Below are positions 45,604-54,063 of a stretch of 60,222 nt of DNA, piece by piece. Under the pieces are notes generated by a model that was given only the letters and a program-made list of their open reading frames with translations, had not been told where the DNA came from and searched no databases. The position numbers and the translations under genes are program-made. Each line of letters opens with the position of its first letter. The stretch's first letter is position 1. Origin of the DNA: a virus; IMG/VR virus record IMGVR_UViG_3300042898_005595, positions 1 through 60,222 of that record, one strand, 5' to 3'.

Positions 45604-47934
45604 CTATTTTAGAAAAGTTAAAAAATTGTTATAGACTTCAATTGATTTTTCATTTTCATCTCTATATCTATCCATATTGTTTTCATCCAAAACAGATTTA
45701 ACAAGTGAGTCATATCTATCAACTTCCCTTCTAATAATATTTATACTTCTGGAAAAATTACCACCAACATCATTATATCTACCATAATTACAAATAAGTC
45801 CTTGAGTTCTAGTATTTGAATCGATCGAGTTTTGAGTTAAATATGATTCAAGTCGATATCTTGCATAATCTGAATCATTAAAAACAATATACCAATAGGA
45901 AAAATATAATATTGAATCTTTAAATGTTTTAATAAACTTTCTCAACTTATCTTTTAAAATATCATCACTATCTCTAGTATCTACAAAAACTTCTTTTTTA
46001 TCTAAATCCTCAAAGGTAAAATCTCGAGAAGAACCTCGGATGTCCGATAAAAATTGGTCTATCGATTCATCACTTAACACTTTTTCAATAACCAAATTAT
46101 CTTTATACAATTTTGATACAATACTATTAAAATAAGATGTATAAGATCCATATTCTTTAACACCATTGTACGAATCATTTATAGTTCTATAAGACCCAAC
46201 ATTATTTGAATATAAATAATCACCAATCTCTTTTAAATTTTTTAATAAAGGTTCAGGATTACATCCCTCAATAGACGCCGTGTATTTCTTAATTATATCA
46301 ACACTATACTTATAACACATTCTACTATATCCTTTATAGTAATCTTCATTTTGTATATAAACAACCGGTCTATCACCAATTTCAAAATTAAAATACTCTA
46401 ATGTTTCTTTAGTAGAATATTTTTTTCTACTAGTTTGTGTTTTATCATAAAAATTTAAAAATATAGGAAACTTTGTATATTTATCATCAATCCCCCATGA
46501 GTGATAATAAACACTTAAGGTGTCAAGTAAGTCATTAAATATCCTATCAGAGTGATTAAATTCATCACTATCTATCATATAGAGTGTGATATATTCATTA
46601 TCTAATCTATCTGTTTTTATAATATTATTTCCATTATAGGCGTCCCATAAACAAAACTTACTATTAATCCAATAGTCATTGAAGCCAATTTCAACGTTTA
46701 AATAGTTTGAATTATCTAATTTAGATCGTAAAAACTTTTTAGGATCAGAAGGTCGTCCATCTTTAACACCATCATAAACAGTGATTATATCATTAGAATC
46801 AACTAATCCAAATCCTTCTAGATTGACCGCATTATCTTTATCAATATAAGATTTATAATAATCTGAATAAATTGAATTATCTTTAAAAATCCAATTATCA
46901 TCATAACCTCTCACACAATCAGACTCTAAATAGTAATCATTAAGACTATTAACATAAATAGATTCTCTATTTGAAAGCCATCTTTGATAATGATCGGACC
47001 AATCATGATTAGGTACATTTGGATCACCTTCAGTATTTTGAATATGAAATTGTAATTTCGATCTATCCTCTATTGCATATGTTCCTAAAACACCATCTTC
47101 ATAGTCAAGAACAGATAGAGTATCCATATATGGATACTTATCAAACTTCCATTTTTTCAATTGTATTTTACTTTCCCTTGTTTTCCCCATAAAATGTGAC
47201 ATATAATCATCATCAGTTGCCTTTATAAAATCTTTATACCAATCATGAATCTTTTCAGCATCATTATCAAATCTTGTATAAATTCTATCTAAATAATAAC
47301 CATATTTATTAACACCTCCAATTAATTTCCAAAGTAAAGCTCTTCCAAGTAATCTATTTTTATCATCAACTAGAATTACTAATTGACAGACATCAGGATT
47401 TTCTGTGTAAATATTTAAAAAAGATTGAGTTTCTTCATATCTCATACAAGAACTATTCAATTGACCACCACCAGGTACATATTTATCTACATGATACCAA
47501 TCTCTAATATCCTCACCTGAAACTACATGAATACCTTCTCCAGTTTTTTTAAATAATTTATCCCAAGCATTTTTATAAGTATTAACAAATTTTTCAATTT
47601 GCGGATCGGTTACAGAAATACTATTAGTTGTTAAAATTTGTCTAACTGTTCTACCAATCTTAGCACTATTTGTAGCTCTATCAAATGGATCTTGACCCGC
47701 ATCAATAAATCTTTTTACTTGTGTATCATTTACAAATTTCATGTCATCATTTTTATCAGATGGCTTTAGATAATTAACATTAGTTTTAATATCTTTATCT
47801 ATCAATGATAATAACATTTTAGCGACAGGATCTTTATCAGAAATTGATCTAATTAATTCATCAAATTCTGGATTAACTTTTAAAATTGACTCTAAAAGTA
47901 AAAAAAAACTAAAATCGAAATATTTTTTAATCAT
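45604..47934 (-). CDS. Large tagged protein with S-S-C-M/G-R-A-L-L-W domain
   Basis: A 776-residue protein. The start MIKKYFDFSFFLLLESIL is a hydrophobic tag variant with L-E-S. The domain at about 120-290 contains F-V-N-T-Y-K, L-N-S-S-C-M-R, G-R-A-L-L-W-K-L and Y-L-D-R-I-Y, then F-D-K-Y-P-Y-M-D-T-L; the same ordered set appears in 48790-49974. The remainder is Asp/Tyr-rich with S-S-R-D and many beta turns. The conserved Cys suggests a catalytic or ligand-binding site. Four-base overlap with the upstream membrane protein gene. Function unknown. Confidence 0.7.
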   Translation of the reverse strand: MIKKYFDFSFFLLLESILKVNPEFDELIRSISDKDPVAKMLLSLIDKDIKTNVNYLKPSDKNDDMKFVNDTQVKRFIDAGQDPFDRATNSAKIGRTVRQILTTNSISVTDPQIEKFVNTYKNAWDKLFKKTGEGIHVVSGEDIRDWYHVDKYVPGGGQLNSSCMRYEETQSFLNIYTENPDVCQLVILVDDKNRLLGRALLWKLIGGVNKYGYYLDRIYTRFDNDAEKIHDWYKDFIKATDDDYMSHFMGKTRESKIQLKKWKFDKYPYMDTLSVLDYEDGVLGTYAIEDRSKLQFHIQNTEGDPNVPNHDWSDHYQRWLSNRESIYVNSLNDYYLESDCVRGYDDNWIFKDNSIYSDYYKSYIDKDNAVNLEGFGLVDSNDIITVYDGVKDGRPSDPKKFLRSKLDNSNYLNVEIGFNDYWINSKFCLWDAYNGNNIIKTDRLDNEYITLYMIDSDEFNHSDRIFNDLLDTLSVYYHSWGIDDKYTKFPIFLNFYDKTQTSRKKYSTKETLEYFNFEIGDRPVVYIQNEDYYKGYSRMCYKYSVDIIKKYTASIEGCNPEPLLKNLKEIGDYLYSNNVGSYRTINDSYNGVKEYGSYTSYFNSIVSKLYKDNLVIEKVLSDESIDQFLSDIRGSSRDFTFEDLDKKEVFVDTRDSDDILKDKLRKFIKTFKDSILYFSYWYIVFNDSDYARYRLESYLTQNSIDSNTRTQGLICNYGRYNDVGGNFSRSINIIRREVDRYDSLVKSVLDENNMDRYRDENEKSIEVYNNFLTFLK

Positions 47935-48779
47935 TGTTCTTTTATTAATTTATTACCACCTAAAGTTTCTTGATCAGTATCGGAATCAACTATATCATAA
48001 GATCTTACAGCCGTTGGGACATCTAATCCCTTTGTATTAAATCCAAATTTATTTTTAAATTTATTAACTAACCAATCAAATCCATATTTTGATAAAAATA
48101 TGGATATTCCTAGTACAATTGCTGATGTATTTCCTATAAGAGTATCCATAGTTATATCATATTTACCAATTATTGCACTTATACCATTCATAGCAGGTAT
48201 AAGAATACTGGTATATCCTAACATATCAATTAATCCATTAACAATATATGGTGTGTTTTTAAATAAATCTTTTAAAATTTTTCCTAAAAAATTAAAGCAT
48301 TCTGCCATTTTTTTAATTATACCATTTCCAATTCCTCTAAGTTTAAGTTCTTCTAAAATAGTTCTAGCATCTTGTTTAGTAACAACACTCTTAATCATTC
48401 CAGTACCACCACAATTTTTACAATCTTTAGATTTGATTTTACAGTCACAAGGAACTTCTGGATCACCTACATTATTTTTAGATTCTTCTAAATAAGTTAT
48501 TGTAAGTGCGGCGATAGAAACAAGTACAATATTTTCCATAGTTGGTTCTACTTTTAGAACACCATTTTTAATTAAACCTTCTACGATAGGATACATTGCT
48601 CTAACACCAACACCAAATGTAAATACCAATCCATAATTAAATCTTAAATCATTTGATAGTTTTTTCAAAATACCATCAATTTGAGGATCTTTGTCATCGG
48701 ATTCATTAATAATTGGATTTGCAATAAAATTGGCTAGATCTTCTGCCATTTGATATTGTTTATAACTCAAAACTTTCAT
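47931..48779 (-). CDS. Membrane protein with Cys-rich segment and tag-like start
   Basis: A 282-residue protein. MKVLSYKQYQMAEDLA resembles the tag loosely. Hydrophobic segments lie at about 50-75, 80-97, 175-200 and 205-230. C-D-C-K-I-K-S-K-D-C-K-N-C-G-G-T-G (about 110-126) is a four-Cys, zinc-type element like one DnaJ zinc module. Between the SSCM proteins; overlaps of four bases downstream. It may anchor them or form part of an internal membrane-active complex. No family is recognised. Confidence 0.65.
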   Translation of the reverse strand: MKVLSYKQYQMAEDLANFIANPIINESDDKDPQIDGILKKLSNDLRFNYGLVFTFGVGVRAMYPIVEGLIKNGVLKVEPTMENIVLVSIAALTITYLEESKNNVGDPEVPCDCKIKSKDCKNCGGTGMIKSVVTKQDARTILEELKLRGIGNGIIKKMAECFNFLGKILKDLFKNTPYIVNGLIDMLGYTSILIPAMNGISAIIGKYDITMDTLIGNTSAIVLGISIFLSKYGFDWLVNKFKNKFGFNTKGLDVPTAVRSYDIVDSDTDQETLGGNKLIKEQ

Positions 48780-48782
48780 TAA

Positions 48783-48793
48783 TTATATATTAA
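48783..48793 (-). promoter_or_regulatory. Promoter-like motif TTAATATATAA
   Basis: Recurrent motif, three bases before the ATG at 48779, overlapping the end of the upstream gene. Confidence 0.5.
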
Positions 48794-49974
48794 TTTTTAA
48801 TTTTAATCCAACCATCTTTTTCATTAAAAATGAATCCATTTTTAGGATCTTTTAAATAGTCTAATGAGAAAAAATCTTTCTCAGATGCAACATAATATCC
48901 CCTTCTTCTATATACCCAACCATTCTGGGTATTAGACCACTCATAATTATCTAAATCATCAGTTTCAATTCTTTGACCATCAACAGTATATTGTGGTATA
49001 ACTTCTAATGGTTCTCCATCTGTATCTGTAAGTACATAATATTTATTATTAAATGGTTCATTATTAGATAGAGTATTCTTTTGACCGTATATAAAAGTAT
49101 CCATATATGGAATATCTCTTACTTTTCCGGTAAATTCTTCTTTACTATATTCGTCAATACTAAACTTTAAACTTATTATCATTGGAAACCATGAAACTTT
49201 ACCATCTTTAACATATTCAACACTTGGACCACTCTTATTTTCATTTTTATAGATTATATTATTTGATTTAGCATAGTCTTTAAATTTAAAATAATCCGAA
49301 TCATTTATTACATAGATTCTATCCATAAATAAACCTTTATCAGTTTGCCAAATAAGTGATCTTCCAAAAATATGACCATCAGAATTTAATAAAACTAAAA
49401 GTTTTACCGGAACATATTGATAAAAATCAATTAAATGTAGTTCATCATTCATACAAGAATTCATAAGTGAATTAGAACTTGAACCATCATAATTATAATT
49501 TTTAGATTGATAACCGGAAATAATTTTATTTCCCTCCCAAATTTCAAAATTTAAAGAAGTTTCTTCTCTAATCGATTTATACTGATTAACAAAACTTTCA
49601 ATTTCTTGATCTGTAAATTCATCAAGAAATATTTTTTTTATAAATCTACCAACTCTAATATTTGTATTATTTTTAAAATAAATAGGAGTTTCATTCCTAA
49701 GTGGTCTGACTAGTGTAGATAGTTTAGGATAATCATATGTATTAAAGTGTTGTGATAGTTTAGTTGCTGTTGTAAAAGAAATAGTATCCACATCATCACC
49801 AACCATTATTAATGAAAAATCACTTGGTTCGGTATGTAAATTCAATAAAGCTACACATATAGGAGAATCTATTCTTTCTAGAATATTTTCAAAATCATAA
49901 GACATAATAAAAGGAACTTTTATAGTTTCTTTAACACTCTCTAAAATAAATTCAAAAAATTTAAATAATCTCAT
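48790..49974 (-). CDS. Tagged paralog of the S-S-C-M domain protein, 394 residues
   Basis: MRLFKFFEFILESVKE is a clear tag variant. Residues 115-300 contain F-V-N-Q-Y-K, L-M-N-S-C-M-N, G-R-S-L-I-W-Q, F-M-D-R-I-Y and I-P-Y-M-D-T-F in the same order as 45604-47934, so the two are paralogs with different C-terminal parts. The C-terminus has Y-V-L-T-D-T-D-G-E-P and W-V-Y-R-R-R-G-Y-Y. A conserved Cys-Met follows Asn/Ser. Function unknown. Confidence 0.72.
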   Translation of the reverse strand: MRLFKFFEFILESVKETIKVPFIMSYDFENILERIDSPICVALLNLHTEPSDFSLIMVGDDVDTISFTTATKLSQHFNTYDYPKLSTLVRPLRNETPIYFKNNTNIRVGRFIKKIFLDEFTDQEIESFVNQYKSIREETSLNFEIWEGNKIISGYQSKNYNYDGSSSNSLMNSCMNDELHLIDFYQYVPVKLLVLLNSDGHIFGRSLIWQTDKGLFMDRIYVINDSDYFKFKDYAKSNNIIYKNENKSGPSVEYVKDGKVSWFPMIISLKFSIDEYSKEEFTGKVRDIPYMDTFIYGQKNTLSNNEPFNNKYYVLTDTDGEPLEVIPQYTVDGQRIETDDLDNYEWSNTQNGWVYRRRGYYVASEKDFFSLDYLKDPKNGFIFNEKDGWIKIKN

Positions 49975-50012
49975 CTTTTTATATATAAAATCAATAAATC
50001 GATTTATTTTTA

Positions 50013-50023
50013 TTAATATATAA
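50013..50023 (+). promoter_or_regulatory. Promoter-like motif TTAATATATAA
   Basis: Plus-strand copy 19 bases before the ATG at 50043. Confidence 0.5.
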
Positions 50024-50042
50024 ATAAAAATAAATCCATAAT

Positions 50043-50546
50043 ATGAGATTCATAAAAAAATTTGAAAACTTTTTCCTCACACCAGATGTTGAGTCAGACG
50101 AAGAAGAATATTTAAGAAATAAAAGAAATTCTATCATGAATCCAGAACCGGATAGTGAAGATACGGAATTAGACAGTATGCCAATGGGTGATGAAGATAC
50201 GGAATTAGACAGTATGCCAATGTCACATCACGATATGCCAATGGATGAAATGCCAGAAGAAGAATTTGAAGGAGAAGGTGAATATGAAGAAGATGAAGAA
50301 AACAACTTCAATAACAACCATATTATGAGCTTCGAAGCTAAAAATAATTCATATAAAAAAGCCAAAAGTAAATCTAAACCAGATTTCTTAGATTTAGATA
50401 AAGATGGTGATAAAAAAGAATCCATGAAAAAGGCAGCTAAAGATGCTAAATCTAAAGATGTTAAAAGTGATAAAAAAGGACTAACAGCAGCTCAAAAGAA
50501 ACTTCCAGCTGGTCTTCAAAAAGCAATTTTGGCTAAAAAGAAATAA
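50043..50546 (+). CDS. Tagged acidic/basic protein with internal repeat
   Basis: A 167-residue protein. MRFIKKFENFFLTPDVES is a strong tag. Residues 18-90 are very acidic with D-T-E-L-D-S-M-P-M-x repeated; residues 98-167 are Lys/Ala-rich (K-K-A-A-K-D-A-K-S-K-D) with F-L-D-L-D-K-D-G-D-K near 117-126, an EF-hand-like calcium loop pattern. Acidic front and basic rear resemble DNA-condensing internal head proteins. Not a known family. Confidence 0.75.
   Translation: MRFIKKFENFFLTPDVESDEEEYLRNKRNSIMNPEPDSEDTELDSMPMGDEDTELDSMPMSHHDMPMDEMPEEEFEGEGEYEEDEENNFNNNHIMSFEAKNNSYKKAKSKSKPDFLDLDKDGDKKESMKKAAKDAKSKDVKSDKKGLTAAQKKLPAGLQKAILAKKK
50157..50222 (+). repeat. 30-base perfect direct repeat, in frame
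   Basis: 50157-50186 and 50193-50222 are identical and lie 36 bases apart, duplicating the D-T-E-L-D-S-M-P-M unit of the tagged protein. Confidence 0.9.
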
Positions 50547-50562
50547 TAAAAATAAAAATAAA

Positions 50563-50592
50563 AAAAAACACACTAACTAGTGTGTTTTTTTA
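50563..50592 (+). terminator. Rho-independent terminator
   Basis: AAACACACTA/TAGTGTGTTT-type hairpin with T7 run between two plus-strand tagged genes; a TTTAATATATA motif follows for the next gene. Confidence 0.85.
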
Positions 50593-50607
50593 TTTAATAT
50601 ATACCAT

Positions 50608-51333
50608 ATGAGAATAATTAAATTTAATGAGTCTTTATCAAAAGAAGAAATTGATGACATTCTTTTAGATCTTAAAGATGATGGTTACGAAATTGAATCA
50701 ACTATTTTTGGTGGATTTGTTAACATAACTGGTAAAATTCCATCTGTTGAAATAGATAGAATTAAATTTCTTAAAGATATTATTGATTTAAATACTAGAA
50801 TATCATCAATTGGATATGAGCCCATCAATGATATTTTACATGTTTATATGGGAAGGTTAAATGGGCAACCCTATTGTCAATTTATGTTAAAATTCAAAGA
50901 TAATGAGACATCAGCAAATAAAGATGTAAACTCATTTGAAGAGTTTAAAGAATATGTTGAAAAAGCATTAAGTCTCGAGTTCTATGAGTGGGACACAGAA
51001 GTGTATATTCCAGATTTAGAAAATAGACCTCGTTTAAAATTAGATATAAATAAAACCATTAGCTCATCAGGAAATATCCCAGCTGGATTTACAATAGGAT
51101 TTGAAAGAGGAAGTCTAAATGATATAGAAAATAGTATAGACAGAAAAGAACTATCAGAATTAGTAATGACTGATGATGAGTATTACTCTGTAAATTTATG
51201 GTCTGTTCCTGAAAGGGAAAAAGAAAATTATTCAGACCCAGAACTTATAAAAAGAGCCAGGTCTAAACAATTTAAATTTGATAAAAGAGGAATAGAAGCA
51301 GTAGAAAGATGCCTAAAAGCCTTTAAGCGTTAA
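50608..51333 (+). CDS. Tagged protein, 241 residues
   Basis: It begins MRIIKFNESLSKEE, a clear tag variant (as N-E-S in 3138-3401). Near residue 20, L-L-D-L-K-D-D-G-Y-E-I echoes the L-D-L-K-D-E-G of 3470-3952. The body is alpha/beta, acidic, ending with K-R-G-I-E-A-V-E-R-C-L. No family is recognised. Converges with the helicase gene (11-base overlap). Confidence 0.75.
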   Translation: MRIIKFNESLSKEEIDDILLDLKDDGYEIESTIFGGFVNITGKIPSVEIDRIKFLKDIIDLNTRISSIGYEPINDILHVYMGRLNGQPYCQFMLKFKDNETSANKDVNSFEEFKEYVEKALSLEFYEWDTEVYIPDLENRPRLKLDINKTISSSGNIPAGFTIGFERGSLNDIENSIDRKELSELVMTDDEYYSVNLWSVPEREKENYSDPELIKRARSKQFKFDKRGIEAVERCLKAFKR

Positions 51334-52990
51334 TTTTAACATTAACCCTTTTAATAGCCTCCTGAAACCAATTTGGGAAAAAGTGACCAGAATATTTTAA
51401 TAAATCTGAAAAAGATCCATCAATTATAATAGTATCAGCATAATCTTCATTTGATCTAACAGCTCTACCAGTCATTTGAATCAATCCAGAAACCGTTTTC
51501 CAAGTATACCAATCAGGATTCATTTTCTGTCTTAACTTATTTTTCTGAGAAGCCAAAGTTGGATAAGGAATTTTAGCGATTACTTGAAATCTTGCTTTAT
51601 CATCATCAAAACTAACACCGGTATCCATACTTGGAGAAACTATAACGGTTGGTTTTTCAGTAGCATAATGTTCCTGTAATACTAAATCCTTATTAGATGA
51701 ATCATGATAAACTAATCGTGGATTTCGAACATCACGAGACACCCAACTTGCTAACTCAAAGGAATTAGTATGTATAATTCCTTTCTTATCAGGATATTTA
51801 TTCAATATCTTCTGAATAAACGGTACATAATTCTTAAAGGTATCTTCTTTTGATTTATAAGACATCTTACCAAGTGGCATATAATAGATTGGTCGATTCT
51901 TAACTGGAAAAGGAGATTCAATTGAATAATAAACAGCCTTATCAACATCCAAACCATTCAATTGACAGAATAAACTCTTATCGAGAATAGTTCCAGACAT
52001 TAGAAAAACCATATCATATTTTGAAAAAACGTACTTATCAAGATAATCAAATGCCCAAATAGGCTCTAGTGATAATTCTTTTTGTTTAGTTTTTTCATTA
52101 TAGTTTGATTCTAATACCCAATTATCAGGATTAGCTTTATATTCATTTAAAAATATTTCAATTTTAGATTGATATTGTTGCAAATCAGTTATAACTTGCA
52201 TTAACTTAAAATCCGAGTTTTTACCTCCCAATACTTTATTAACAGAATTTTCTCTTTTAACAGATTTTGCACTTCTTTTCTCAGCACTTAAAGATCTTTC
52301 AACATCACCAATAGTTGTTCCAATTTCACCTTGTAACTCTTTAAGAAATTCAATATATCCACTAATACTACTAACACTCTTTAGATCCTTAATAATCTTA
52401 GATTCATTAGAAAATTTTAATTTTTTAACAACAGACTCAGTTATTTTAATTGTTATAAAATCTGACATCACATCATCAAAATCATGAGCTTCATCAACAA
52501 TTAACACATTACTGCCTCTAGCATCCATCATCTTAGTCATATATAACTGAAATAGAATATAAAGATAGAAATTGGTCAATGACATTCTACCAGAAACATA
52601 ACCATCTCTAGCTCCAGAGTGTGGACAAAACTCACAAGTTGTTTTATTTAATCTATTGAATTCATTGCCCTGAGCACATGAACAAGCATATTGAGCACAC
52701 TCATAGTTTTCTTTACCTTTTAAATCGTTTATAGATTCATATGTCTCAACATATTGATCTTGTAAAATTTTACTATTTGTAATGACATCAAACTTAGCAT
52801 TACCATTGACATTTTTTAAATACCAATCAGCAATCATCAATGCTAAATGGGATTTTCCGCTCCCGACTGGGAGGTTTAGAAGAAAGAATTTATTTTCTTT
52901 ATTCTTTTTATATTCTGCATCGATAAAATCAATACATTCTTGTTGCTCTTTACGAGGTTGATATTTGAGTAAATCTTTTTTAAGTGACAT
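51323..52990 (-). CDS. XPD/DinG-like DNA helicase with putative Fe-S cluster
   Basis: A 555-residue superfamily 2 helicase. Walker A L-P-V-G-S-G-K-S-H (about 40-48); four cysteines C-A-Q-Y-A-C-S-C...C-E-F-C (about 98-122) form the likely Fe-S insertion; V-D-E-A-H-D-F (about 164-170) is motif II (DEAH). V-S-P-S-M-D-T-G-V-S (about 448-457) and Q-M-T-G-R-A-V-R-S (about 504-512) are motifs V and VI. The same family unwinds damaged or structured DNA with 5'-3' polarity. A phage relative replaces or aids T4 Dda/UvsW-type functions; this is inference. Confidence 0.88.
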   Translation of the reverse strand: MSLKKDLLKYQPRKEQQECIDFIDAEYKKNKENKFFLLNLPVGSGKSHLALMIADWYLKNVNGNAKFDVITNSKILQDQYVETYESINDLKGKENYECAQYACSCAQGNEFNRLNKTTCEFCPHSGARDGYVSGRMSLTNFYLYILFQLYMTKMMDARGSNVLIVDEAHDFDDVMSDFITIKITESVVKKLKFSNESKIIKDLKSVSSISGYIEFLKELQGEIGTTIGDVERSLSAEKRSAKSVKRENSVNKVLGGKNSDFKLMQVITDLQQYQSKIEIFLNEYKANPDNWVLESNYNEKTKQKELSLEPIWAFDYLDKYVFSKYDMVFLMSGTILDKSLFCQLNGLDVDKAVYYSIESPFPVKNRPIYYMPLGKMSYKSKEDTFKNYVPFIQKILNKYPDKKGIIHTNSFELASWVSRDVRNPRLVYHDSSNKDLVLQEHYATEKPTVIVSPSMDTGVSFDDDKARFQVIAKIPYPTLASQKNKLRQKMNPDWYTWKTVSGLIQMTGRAVRSNEDYADTIIIDGSFSDLLKYSGHFFPNWFQEAIKRVNVKINA

Positions 52991-53013
52991 AATTGTTATA
53001 GGGTATTTTATAA

Positions 53014-54018
53014 TTATAGTTCTAATATTCTCTTTTCAAAAAATTGTGGATAATGTTTTTTTCGAAATGTATAAAATTCACCATCATTCTCACCAACAGC
53101 TGAAGTTTTATTTCTTTTTACTAATTTGTACTTCATATTATCTAACTCAAATTCATCATTAATTTTAAAAATGAATGAATTTTTCAATTCCAAACTTTCT
53201 TGATTTTTAAATTTAAAGATATATTTTCTTGGTTTTTTTATTACTCCTCTACAACATTTGCCAATTATTGATTCAGAACATCCTGTTTCAATAGCAGCAT
53301 CTTTTATTGAGAAAAATTCTTTAATAAACTCACCATCAAGGTTAAATTGTAAAACCGATTTAGAATTTAATTCTTTTGATAATTGTGTCATTTTATCTTG
53401 ATCGACACCAGCATTTCTCCTTTCTCTAATCTTTTGTATAGTCTCCTCGTTATGTTTTTTACCCCACATTGGATGATTCGTTCCAGAAACTCTAAGTGAG
53501 TGTTCTTCCTTTACTTCTTCTGTATGATTTTTTCCGAAAAATGGATTATTTTCTCCTTGATTGATTTTTTTTATATGTTCTCTTTGCTCTTGTGTCATAG
53601 GATTTACAGAATATGCTATAATTTTTTGAGACTTTTTTGTCTCAGATATTTTTCTCTTAGTTTCATCACTATGTGGAGATGTAAGTCTTCCATCTCCACC
53701 ATCAGTCTGATTGACTAAAGGACCCACTTTTAAATCTCTTCGTCCTATTTTTTTTATTACTTCAATCTCCTTCTCTAAAGCCACGTCATTTTCTAAATTT
53801 TCAAATAATTTTATTTTTAGAATCTCGCCTCCAGATTTTTTAATCTTTTTAATTTTATTAACTTTGAATGGACTCTCTCTATCTAGAGATGAAGTTGTGA
53901 TTCTATCACCAGTTCCTTTTCCAATATAAAACGGTTCATAATCAAAATTTAAATCACCATAATTAAAATCACCAGGCTTTGATTTATCAAGAAAGGCATA
54001 AACATAATATTTTTTCAT
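53014..54018 (-). CDS. GIY-YIG homing endonuclease beside split DNA polymerase
   Basis: A 334-residue protein. The GIY-YIG domain comprises Y-Y-V-Y-A-F-L-D (4-11), F-Y-I-G-K-G-T-G-D-R (about 31-40) and E-K-E-I-E-V-I near 82. Small DNA-binding modules follow: S-D-E-T-K-R-K-I-S (about 117-125), N-P-F-F-G-K-N-H-T-E-E, H-P-M-W-G-K-K-H-N-E-E-T and a NUMOD-type D-A-A-I-E-T-G-C-S-E-S-I-I (about 240-255). Located 45 bases after the stop of the polymerase N-terminal half, so it very probably took part in splitting that gene. Confidence 0.9.
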   Translation of the reverse strand: MKKYYVYAFLDKSKPGDFNYGDLNFDYEPFYIGKGTGDRITTSSLDRESPFKVNKIKKIKKSGGEILKIKLFENLENDVALEKEIEVIKKIGRRDLKVGPLVNQTDGGDGRLTSPHSDETKRKISETKKSQKIIAYSVNPMTQEQREHIKKINQGENNPFFGKNHTEEVKEEHSLRVSGTNHPMWGKKHNEETIQKIRERRNAGVDQDKMTQLSKELNSKSVLQFNLDGEFIKEFFSIKDAAIETGCSESIIGKCCRGVIKKPRKYIFKFKNQESLELKNSFIFKINDEFELDNMKYKLVKRNKTSAVGENDGEFYTFRKKHYPQFFEKRILEL

Positions 54019-54063
54019 ATTCGATTTTTTATTTTATATATAAAAATACTTTATCTCCCTATG

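Noticed and set aside
53500-53929. Plus-strand ORFs opposite the GIY-YIG gene
   Set aside because: Phe/Leu/Ile-rich antisense frames produced by AT-rich coding sequence on the other strand.
54019-54063. Group I intron in the DNA polymerase gene
   Set aside because: There is no intron core between the stop of the N-terminal half and the endonuclease gene, and no C-terminal exon follows it.
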